In this document: positions 15,701 to 27,700 of the stretch, piece after piece
Layout of the letters: every line of letters starts with the position of its first letter
Numbering within the stretch: position 1 is the first letter of the stretch
DNA from: Astropecten irregularis
Lineage: Eukaryota; Echinodermata; Asteroidea; Paxillosida; Astropectinidae
Reading direction: 5' to 3'
NCBI GenBank assembly: GCA_963971285.1
Contig: OZ020248.1
Location: 16,864,001-16,928,000 of the forward strand
DNA: 64,000 nucleotides
The notes under the pieces: generated by a model
Database searches by the model: none
Seen by the model: the letters and a program-made list of their open reading frames with translations, nothing else
Told to the model about the DNA's origin: nothing
Translations under genes and position numbers: made by a program

Positions 15701-18700
15701 GGTCGATCATATTTTAGGTTTAGCCGATGACAACGACTACGGATTTATGTTGGAAGTAGATCTAGACTATCCTAAAGAGCTTCACGACTTACACAACGAC
15801 TTACCCTTAGCCCCAGAGAACATAACCGTATCGGCTGAATGGTTGAGCCCTTATCAAAAAGAATTGTTATCTAGCGGAGAAAAAGCTTCGCGAGATGACA
15901 GACTCATCGCTCATTTAGGACCTCGTAAAAAATATGTCATTCATTATAAAACGTTAAAACTGTATTTACAACTAGGATTAAAACTCACACGCGTACATCG
16001 TGTTTTACGATTTAAGCAAAAACCGTGGATGCGGTCTTACATCGATAAAAATACACAACTCAGAAAAATAGCCAAATCAGATTTTGAAAAAGATTTTTTT
16101 AAACTCATGAACAATTCCGTTTTTGGTAAAACAATGGAAAATGTTCGAAATAGAATAGATGGAAATATTATTATAGACGATGATAGCGATTTATCGATAA
16201 AAAAAATATTAAAACTAGCATCCAAATCTAATTATAAAACATCAACTAAATTTACAGATTCTAATATAGGTTTCTTTGAAAGGTACAAAGAAAAAACGTA
16301 TTTAAATAAACCCATCTATTGTGGAGTGAGTATATTAGATTTAAGCAAATCTTTTATGTACGACTTTTATTACAATCACTTGAAGAAAAAATATAACGAT
16401 AACATAAATCTCATGTATACCGATACCGATAGTTTATTATTGATCGTTAAAACCGACGATGTTTACGAGGATATTAAACGAGACTCAGAACTTTACGATC
16501 TATCTAATTATTCACCCACTCACCCTTTATTTGACCCTAAAAACAAAAAAGTAATTGGAAAAATGAAAGATGAATACGGTGGCCAAGTAGTAAAACAAGC
16601 CATTTGTTTAAGATCAAAAATGTATGTGATCTTAATACAAGATGATAAAGAGGTTAAAAAAATTAAAGGTATAACAAAAACCGTGACTGAAAAAAATATT
16701 AACTTTAAAAAATTTTATAATTGTTTAAAAAATAAAAAATCTCAAGAACATCAAATGAATATAATTCAATCTAACAAACATCAAATTTATACGCAAGTGA
16801 AAACCAAAACTTCATTGAGTCCTTATGATGGAAAAAGATATATTTTATCCGATGGAATCAATACTTTAGCATTTGGCAATAAAAAAATTAAATATCAAGA
16901 TTCTGGCAATTCGGTGTCATCTGGAACGATTTGAAGTTCTTCTTTCACAAACGATCGTTTGGGTCCGTCTTTTAAGTAATAAAGCGTAGGACCTGTAGTA
17001 ACTTTTTTACCACTCATGATTTTAAATTGACTCGTTCTTTTTTTAATTTGATACATGTTAACGCTCCATATGGGATCGGTAGCCCTCCTCACCGTACCTC
17101 CTTCTTGTTCCCCCGGTTGATATAAATAACGAACTAAAACATTAGTCGAAAGATCACTAACGTTTGTTTTTTGTGGTGATGAGGGTAATTGTTTAACCCG
17201 TTTTAACTTGATCGCTTGCGTAGGAGTGATTTTTTTATCTTTTGAATCTCGAATCAATCGTGTTGTTTCTTCATTGAGGGATTTTATAACCTGGGGCAAC
17301 CTCACCACCCATTCGACGTTTCTCGCCTGCGGATCAAGCATTTCTTGCACGTATTGATGACCGAATAATCTTTCGGCTAAGGTTCGGTTAAATCTTTCGA
17401 CCACTCCTTGCGATCGATGCACACCCGGCACACCTACACTGATCTCTACGCCATGAGACTGAAACAACTTTTTAAAATCTCCTTTAAATTCTGTTCCAGC
17501 ATCGATTTGTGCTAATTTAGGCCACGTTAAAGACGAACGCTTGTAAATTTTAATAATCGCGTCTTTCACTTGACCGGCAACTTTAGAAGTTATGGGTTCA
17601 GCCTCTTTATACCGACTCGCCACGTCTATGACCGTCAACGCGTATTTAAACGTTTTTTGTTTAACTAGATCCCAGGGTAAGTATAATATATCTAACTGAT
17701 GTACATAATTTGGTTCTAACCAATCACTCGACATTGCCGTCGGCCTGGGTACATATGAGGGAGGTGGTAAATAAATTTGCCAAACGGCTTGTTTTTTTAA
17801 CCAAGATCTAACTTTTTGTTTATCAACCCCCGTTTTTTTATGCAAATGCGTGACAGCACCCTCACCTTTCCAATAACCTTTAGGACTGTAAAACAAACCT
17901 GAAAGCTGTTCTCTTTGTTTTTTATTTAACTCACTCATTTTTATTTTATACATATCTATAAATGAAGAATCCCACTGCGGCTGTACCACCTAATACCCAC
18001 ACGAGTTCTCTAATTTGTTGATCATCACTCGGAGTATAAAAGTCACTAAGTTTTGGTTTAGGTGGTAATTCTAAATCGTAATTTTCACCCGTTATTTCGC
18101 TGTACACTCTAAGCGCTTCGTTTACGTTACTAAACGTTCTTTCTGATAATTTTTGTTGTACCATACGTTTATTCAAATAATCGAGATATTTAACGCGTTG
18201 TTGTTCCCAATCTTCTTTGGCTCGCGCTAATTTTTCTAATGCTAAGTCGTGTCTTTTTCGTTCTTTGTCAATTTGTTGTTTTGATAAACTACTAAATAAA
18301 AAGTTACTACCGGTAAACGCTAACGCATTTACTACTGCCCCGCCAACCATCATTGCTATTCCTGCCATCTTTTTATTTATACTAATTTAAAAACCTTATA
18401 TATTAAAAACACACTATTTTGAACTATGAATCATTACGGTAAAAAACTAAACCCAATGAGGCGTCTTAAAATCCCTAAAGCCATTAAAGGCGAACGAAGA
18501 GAAGTGTCAATCACTCATAATCCAAGCACGATTGCGGCTGGTCAAAAACTCATCGTTAAGTTTCCGCAATTAGGACCCGACGATGTTATCGTACCCGGTA
18601 CTTCTAAACTCGCTTTTAAACTCGAGTTAGATGGAGGGTCAGATGGTGATCGAACGGTGTTTAACAACTTATGTCGTAACTTAATACGCGAAATCAATGT

Positions 18701-21700
18701 TAGGCTTCAAGGTAACACAATCGTGAGTTATCGCGATGCGGATGTCTTTCACAATTTTAAAGATAACTGGCTGCACCCCTACATTACACGAAATATGGCT
18801 TATGTAGGCCTTGAAAAAGAAAACGTCACAAAATTAAGATTAGGCGCGGCAGATGCTAATGCTGAAACTAATAGCGGAAAAGATAAAGCTATCTCCGACG
18901 CGTTTGGTAATCGATATTGTATTCCTTTAGATATTGAGCTTTTAACGGCACATCATCCTTTTTATCCTAGCAGTCTAAAGCAACCCCTAACGTATGAATT
19001 AACATTTAACGATCACGATAAAGTCGTTAATAGCTCGGATACAAGTGCCCAATATTCAATTTCAGATTTAACGCTTGAATACGAAGTCGTCACTAACCGA
19101 GATTTGACACAAGAGCTAAAAAACAAACGAATGAAATACTATCTTTTTGATCACGTACATAATTTAGAAACAAGATCGATCAACAAATCAGATACCTTAT
19201 GGAACGTTATGATTAATCAACCGATTAAAAGTCTCAAAGGCGTTTTAATCTTATTTAGAGACCCAACGGTAAAAAACCCTCAAAGATTTTACAACCCCCA
19301 CATTAGCAAAACCAGCATTACGGTTGAAGGAAAACCCAATCAACTTTTTTCACAAGGTATGTTTGAGTATCAGCACTGGCAAGAAGTTAATAAATTTTTT
19401 GGTGATAGCGATACCGAAAATGGTCAATCGATTGTAAAAGATTTAAATTTAGTGGGCTTAGAAATGGGTGACTACTATAAAGATAAATACGGTCTGTGGT
19501 TAGATTTTCGCTCAACTGATGATAATAGTGCTCACGGAAGTGGAAGACGTTTAAACGACGGAGGAGGAATTCAGATTCAGATGACTCGAGAGGCTGAAAC
19601 AGCGGGAGATTTAACGATGTTTGTATTTTTAGTCATGGATGCGCAATTAACCATTGAGGATGGAAATTTTAAGAATTTAGTTTTTTAAAAGCTTATTAAA
19701 ATAAATGGAATCTTGTCATTGTGCTTTAATTGTAGGAAAAACAAACTCGGGAAAGACTAAATGGATTTTAGATTTATTGGAAACCGAATATCGTGATAAA
19801 TTTGAATCGATCGTGGTCATTTGCCCGACCTTATTTAAAAATAAAACTTATTTATCGAGGCTTTGGATATCAATGGATGAAAATGTATATTTGTGTGATT
19901 TAGACTTTGAAAAAATAACTTTAAATGAAGCCCTAGATTTGTATCAAAATATTTTAGATGGAATAAAAACATTATTTATCATAGATGATTGTTCGAGTCA
20001 GCAGGAAATAAAATATCGAAAAAAAACATGTGCGTTGAGCAAAATCGCTTTTTCTGGGAGGCATTATAACCATAGCTGTTGGTTATTAACACAAAAGTAT
20101 AATTCGGTTTTAAAAGACTATCGTGAGAATACAAGTTGGGTTGCGATGTTTTATACAAAAGATAAAACGAGTTTTGATATTGCATTAGATGAAAATGATG
20201 TTGTGTGTGATCAAAAAAGAGACGTAATTAAAAAACATTTGTGTGATAAAAAATATAGTAAATTGGTTATTAGCACAGAACCTCCAGTTTCATATCAAGT
20301 TTTTGATTAACAACCTAATTTTTGTTATCATTTGTTGTATTTTGTTAAAAATTTGCTAATAACTACCTATCAAGTTATTTATAGCAATTTTTAATTTTGT
20401 TATAAATAAAAAACACCAATGCTATAATACGTTGATGTTATTATTAAGTTTGTTATCATTTGTTGTATTTTGTTAAAAATTTGCTAATAACTACCTTTCA
20501 AGTTATTTATAGCAATTATTAAGTTTGTTATAAATAAAAAACACTAATGCTACAATACGTTGATGTTATTATTAAGTTTGTTATCACTTTAAACTTAAGC
20601 TACTTATGTTATAATTTATTTTGCTTTAACAAAATTTATAAGTTGCTATATAGTAAAATGAACGACTTGACAACAATTATAAATAGCGATGTAAATACAC
20701 CTTCAACAACAAACGACAGTAGTTATAAAGATCGACTTTGTGGAATAGTTGCAGCAGGTGATTCAAAAAAATATTTTGGCAAAGAATACACCATCAAAGA
20801 CATAGAAGCACTAACACCTGCAGATCAAGAAAAATTATTTAACCGGTATCAAGTTAAATTCGGTAAAGAAGTGGTAGCTACAGTGGGTAACTCAATTTTG
20901 AGTTTGTATGCACGAGCTATAGGTTTAGCAACTCCGGCTGATATTTTAGGAATTAGAATTAGCTTAAATTCTGAGGAAAATTTAACCAATGATTTAAATA
21001 ACGATCCTATCATTAGTAATAGCTTAGCTTATGCACTTAGCGAGGTTTGTTACAAATATGGTGTCTATCTATCACCTTTGATAGCAACACTTATTACCAC
21101 AAAACATTTAAACTTTAACAAATCCACAACAAATAAAAATACTTATATAATAAATAATTCAAATGACAACTATGCATCAGGAGAAGGAGCAAGCTTTACC
21201 AACAGCACCCCCAACAACAGCACCAGCAGCACCAACACCGATACCAACAACCCCAGTGACCCAAGTAACTAAAAAACAAACCGTAAAACCTAAAAACGCT
21301 AAACGCGTTGAACAAGGTAAACGCCTAGCAGAACATAATAAAAAAATGAAAGAGCAATTAGCTAAAATGAAAACAGAAGAGACAGAGTCGGAGATTATTC
21401 AAAATACCCCTGATTCGAGATTACTTTATGTTGGCGGTTTAATTTTAGTAGGCGGTATAGGTTTTTTATTGTATAAATCATCAAACAAATCACCAGAAAA
21501 CTCTAAACCTATTCAAATAACAAAACCAAGTCTACCACAGAGTCAACCCGAAGAACTTTTAATGGATTGATTTTTTAAATGTTTATATATTAAAAATGGA
21601 TGAAACAACCGTAAATGATATTGCCGCCGCAGTTTATATTTGTGTTTTAATAGCAGCAGTCACCATTGGCTTTCCCTTTTATCAATCTTTAAAAAAGGGG

Positions 21701-24700
21701 AACTAATTTAAATTTTAAAAACTTATATAGTAAGAATGGCAAATACAAATATTGATATAAACGGAATAGCAAACACAGTTTATCATGGTGCAGTGTTAAG
21801 CCTTTTAACCATGGGATACTCGATGGTAAGTAAAAAATTACTCAAAATTAAATCGCCGGATTTAGATAGGCTTAGCGTAGAAGATGCGGCTAAACTAACC
21901 GCATTAGTCGGAGGTTCTTTAGCAACGCAACAGTGGCTGGTCACACAGGGAATCTTACCGGGTAGTATTATAAATAAACCTACAGTTTAAAATGTGTATA
22001 TAATAAATAATTAAAGATGGATGATTTTGATTATCAAGAGACTGATCCCCTGTTAAATGAAACAGAAGATAGAGACGATCAACAATTTAACAACCCCGTT
22101 TATGATAATACCGAACTCGATTCTGAAGAAAATCAAGCTCGATTAAATAATTTACGAGGTGGTGGTACACAAGAACAACAAGAAGAATCAAGTGCTCTTC
22201 GTAATGGTGAAAATGTTGATTACTCGTTTCAACTTCAAAATCACTACATTGATAATTTTTATGCTAGCATAAGAAGTGAAGGTTATCAAACTTCCGATTC
22301 AATTAAATGGGAAAACTTTAGATTTGAAAAGGATGGAATATATTACAAAAAAGATGGAATTAAAATAAAATTAACGTTTGATAATGATCCTAAACAATTT
22401 GCTTCTGTGAATACAATATATTCTAGAACAAAAGATAAAGGAATTAAACATAGATCTCTTTTTATGCGAGACGATTTAAAAATTGTTGATTTTAAAACAT
22501 CAAAACGCAGCAAAGAAGCAAGCACAGCGCTTCAACAAGCAAGTACATCTTTAACTCATATTCAAAGTGAAAACATATCCTTACAAGATTTATCACAAGC
22601 AGCTGATCAAACGAGTAATGTTATAGAAGAACTCGAACAAGAAACCAATATTGATGAACAAAGCGAATTTAATATCAGAGAGCTACGCGGTTTAGACAAA
22701 ACATTACAATCGATTAAAGGAAATTTATTATTGGAACAAACAAAGCTAACTGAGTTAAATGAGAGAAAAGAAAGAGTTAAAAAAGAATTAGACGAAGCAA
22801 AAAAAGCAGAAGATGAAGAACAAATAGGATCACTCACAGAAGAGTTAGAAAATATAAACATTGAAATACGAGAAAGGTCTAATAATATCATTAGAGAATC
22901 AGATAAAATAAAATCTCAAATCAATCGCGTCAAAGAAACAATTAATATAATGTTAGACAGCGATGTAACGCTTAGAGAAAAAATTAAATTTTTATTTAAA
23001 GAGCAAGGTGTCACGATCGCGAGTATTTTAGCAGCAATTTCTATGGCCATCAGCACACTGGTAAGCTCGGTGGTAGCAGCCGTTAGAGGCGTAGGTATCC
23101 CAACCCCAGAACCACCCGCGCCTAAACCTGAGCCACCATCAGGAGGTGGCATCAAAGAGTGGGTACACAAGCACTTGGAAAACTTAGCAAACGCTTTGAA
23201 AAAATTAGGGTTAGCCGCATTAGGTGCGCTGCCGGGGGTCATTGGTAGCGTCATAAGTTGGTTACTAAATGTTTTAAGTAAATCAGTTGGCTGGCTAGCA
23301 GAACACGTGTGGGCTTTATTTATAGGTGCAGGTGCTTTAATTATTGCTTATATTAAAAATAATTGGTAGTTTTGTTTTTTAACAAAATAATTAAAAAAAA
23401 AATAACCCCCAAGCTCTTTTGAGCTTGGGGGTATTTTTTTTGGTTTAAATATTTATATTTTTCTAAGTCAAAATTTTGTAGACTAAAACTCCTATCGCAA
23501 TGATTGCAACTGTTCCTATCGTTAAAGATAATTTTTCATCTTGATGAATGTCTAAAGATGCTTTAGGATTTGACTCTGAGGTTTTAGGTATAGGTGATAA
23601 ACGTGGTGTAGGTTCTTCTGTTGGTTCTTGAGTGGGTTTGGGTTCAAGGGTTGGCTGAGGATCAAAGTCATCAACTTGTATCGGAGCGTTTAAGGTTGGT
23701 TGAAATCCCGGTTTAGCGGTTAAAGGTGCAATTTGCAAGTTATTATTGTAACCATCGTGTATGCCTACCCTTAAATCCATATCTGATGGAATGAGGTATA
23801 GCCCGGGTCTTACGACAAAGTTGAGTGGAGTTTTAGCATACTGCAGTGAATCTTGAAATTGATTGATACTCTGCTCTAAATCTGGTTCGCTATTAATAAG
23901 ACTTTCTACGATGGTAACAAACTGATGCTGCGCATCTAAACCGGTTCCCGGGGTTAATGCACTGGTTTTTGTTTGTGCTTGTGCACCTAAAAGCGCGTAC
24001 ACGTAAGCCCTAATCGATTCGTTAATTTTTGTAATTCCAACATCGGTAAAAGAACTCGTCTTTGAAATAAAGTCTGTCCAAGCACCTAAAACATTATTGG
24101 ATTGTTCAAGGTAAGTGACCGTATAGGTACTCGCGTGACCCGATCCTTTTGGTGGATCCATTAAACCAAAGCCCATAAAAGTTGAGCCTGCATACGTACC
24201 GTAGTTTACACCCAAGTCGTGGGGGTCATAGTTTTTTCCCGGCACTGGAACCGATCCCGAATTGTAGTAAAAAGCAGTACCCAAGCCATTTGAGGTCGTA
24301 TCTCTCGTTTGTTTAAAAGACTTGCTTCGATCGATTCCAAATACACGGCACGTGTCCGTAAAAGCTCTCGTATCATAACGGTTATTTAACGCGTTAAATA
24401 CATCATCACCAGGTATAGGTGCTACCAAATTATAAAATATTTTTCGTATAGTATAATACACGTGAAAATGAAACAGCGATGAAATATATTGGTTTTTATT
24501 GTGGAGGAGGTCAAGACCTACTCCACACGCGGTCGTGGCACAATAAATCGCAAAGTTGAATTGGTTTTGATAAAAGGACAAAGGGTTAGTTTGCCATCGT
24601 TCGATTGCTTCGTCCGTTTTAACGCGTGGTAATTTATACGCGGTTGACATATCTTTAAATTGTACAAAAAAAGTATGATTTTTATTGACGATAATAGCTA

Positions 24701-27700
24701 AAGCGCCTAAAGAGTTTCCCATTTATAATATAAGTCTTTTTATAATAAAAGTAGAGTAAGAATGAGCGGAATACAACACACATTTTATTTGACAAAAAAC
24801 GAACAAACGTTTAAATTGCAAGAGGTGATTGATAATTTAGATGGCTCAAAACAAATTCGCGTTAAAAATCTCGTGTTTACGGTAGGCTATTTTAACATAA
24901 CTAAATCCAGTGAGATTACTTGGGAAAAGGAGATAGATGGGCAACCCGCTTATACTAACGGTAGGTCTAGAGACAATAGACAAACTGATAAAAGCTCACA
25001 ACTACAGACAAAGCCATTAGAACTGACCCCTGAGATAATGAATCAATTTCGTTTATCGATGACAACCGAAGAAATTCAACAAAGCAGAGAAGAAGTCATA
25101 GCACGCATTATTACACAGATGTTTGACGGATATGATACTGGAATTCTTAACGAAGTGGAAATAAAAATACAAGAAGAAATACAGGTCCTCAGACAACGAA
25201 AACAAACCCTAGAATTAGCCAGGGATAGACTTGATGATGAATTACAAAATTATGTTAACTATGTAAAACATTTATTAAATAAAAGAATAGACTATATCAT
25301 AGAAGGCCAAGTATTAGCCACAAATTTACTTCGATATGGATACAACAATGACAATCAAGAAAAAACAGAAAATATGCGTTTACCACAAATTAAAAACAGC
25401 CTCGTTGTTTTAGGACATAAAGAGCCAATCGTAAATGCGCTACATCCGGTGAGTGAGGTTACGGCTTTGCCCGAGGGCAAATCAGGAAGCATCATTATTT
25501 TACCTGGATTTTATGGTATCGATTGGTTCGAGTCATTGATAAACGCGATACCGGGTGTGAGCTTTAAAGTCTATAGAGAAAGTAAAACGGTGACCTTAAG
25601 GGTCACTGATATAAACCTTAATCTACGTTTAAATCGAGAAGTTTCTAATTTGCTCAATTTACCCAAAGGAAGGTTAATCCCAAATGTCATTTATAAGGGT
25701 GATTACGATATTAACCCATTTAACATTACGTTTATTCATTGCGAGCAGTTAAACACGAGTGATAATTTTTACAACGGGTTTCCTTCAAATATGTTATCAT
25801 TTTATCACACAAGCCAAACAAACCAAACTCACGTTGGGAAAACATTAAAAAACGGTAAAATTAATAAACTTGCCTTTTCAATTAAAAACGAAGAAGGAAA
25901 AATCATCAATAACAAAGGCGCGGGGATTTTAATCGAATGTGAAATAATTTAAAAACGCTTATATATTAAAAATATGGCAACCGTAAATGTAAATGAAATA
26001 AAACCTTTATATCCTGATCTAAACTTAAACAGCGGTGATGATATTAAAGACGAAACTAAAATTTATCGACTTCAAAAAATTGAAGATATTAAATCTCAAA
26101 TCTGTAAAGAAAGAAACTCGCGCGAGGTTTCTTTTAAAAAGTTAAAAAGGTGGATCTCTGCGATTCAATATGTAGAGCACGGGGTTGAAGTACTGGGGGT
26201 CACTGCAGCCGCGATAGGGATCCCCGCATTAATGGGTGTTATTAGTGCCCCAATTGGCTTAGTCTTAGAGGGTACTAGCATAGGTGCCTTTGGATTTTAC
26301 GCGGTACTTAAATACGCAAGCAAAAAATTAGCGGTAAAGAGTAAAAAACACGATCAGATTAAAATTTTAGCAGATGCAAAGTTAAACACGATAGATGAAT
26401 ACGTGTCAAAGGCCATCGAAGATGGTGATATTTCTCACGAAGAATTTATATTAATTACGTCAGAACTTAAAAAATTTAACGACTTGAAAGAAAAAATAAG
26501 ATTAAAAACTTCTACAAAGTTAGAAGAAGCTAAACATTTAAATAAAGTTGAATTTGAACGACAAGTTGAAAAAAAGGCTAAAGCGATGGCGAGTGATTTA
26601 CTCGCCAAAGAAAAAAAAGAGCTTATGAAAAAACTTGGAAATTAAGTTTAAGTTTGACAAAGTCGTTTAAAAACGACGAGAGTAAACCTCCGAGTTATAA
26701 AGAAAGTCAAGTGAGAGTTACCCCTACAGCTCCTCCTCTTTAAAAGTTTCGTTGTATCTTTTTAACGCTTGATTAAAATATTTTAATTCTACTTGAAATA
26801 ACTTTTGTACTGTTTCTTGGGTTACGTTAGAAACATTTTTTAGATAACATACAGCCATTAACGACCTGAGTGGATGACCCCTAGATATTTTTCCCTTTAA
26901 TATTTGTTTTAATTTAAACTCGACGAGTTTAAGGTCACACATTTGGTATTGAATGTTAAATTTATCAAAGACTTTTTTTACTATAGAAGCCTTTGTTTTT
27001 TTATAGAAAAATCTCTGATTATACTTTCCATTAATATTTTCCGTAGAATAATCCATGAGACTATAACCTATAATTAATCCACACTTGTCACAATAATACT
27101 CGTCTTTGTCTTCATCAATCATGATGTTGTGAGTGCACATACCTATCTCATCCATTTATATTAAAAAAAAATTAATTAATTATTATTTTTTTTTTTTTTA
27201 CTGAATCATTTTTTTTTTCACCCAATACTTTACTCAGAATGCGTGGGCGTTTTTATAAAGAGTGTAAAGGGGCCGGGGTCTATGCCTTAAACTCATCAAA
27301 GAGGGCCAACAACACTGTTGACCCCCTTTTTTGGGGTACCGGGTTCAAAGTTTAAAGGTTTTTTTTTCATGTTTTTTTATGTCAGGATATTGTTTTTTAT
27401 GTTTCTTATTAAATATCACCCCAAATATTCAACGAGAAACATTTTCTTTCTTTTTCTATTTTTTTTCATGTTTTTTTATGTCAGGATATTGTTTTTTATG
27501 TTTCTTATTAAATACCCACATCAAATATTCAACGAGAAACATTTTTTCTTTTTCTATTTTTTATTCATATTTTTTGTTATGTTAATTTCAATTTTACAGA
27601 CCGTGCGTCGAACCCGGTACCCCATGGTTGCAAACCGCCGAGCTTATCCACTGAGCTATCCCCCAGCCCCGACTGAAAATGGTTTTTTAATTTGATATAT

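Larger units (their letters stand above)
20324..20657 (+). repeat. 128-bp tandem duplication between ATPase and next gene
   Basis: A 128-bp unit starts at 20324 and 20452, with the first bases of a third copy at 20580. Each full copy contains a 13-bp stem. Copies differ at a few positions, mostly outside the stem. A frame through the second unit would extend the next gene upstream to 20547, but the AT-rich motif before 20658 argues against this. The stretch may end ATPase transcripts, regulate the next gene or act in replication. Confidence 0.85.

Noticed and set aside
20547-20657. N-terminal extension of the 204-aa protein
   Set aside because: It is translated tandem repeat, and the promoter-like motif lies after it.
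27318-27695. Phe-rich open frames across the 99-bp duplication
   Set aside because: The frames result from T-rich repeats; they have no start context and no family resemblance.
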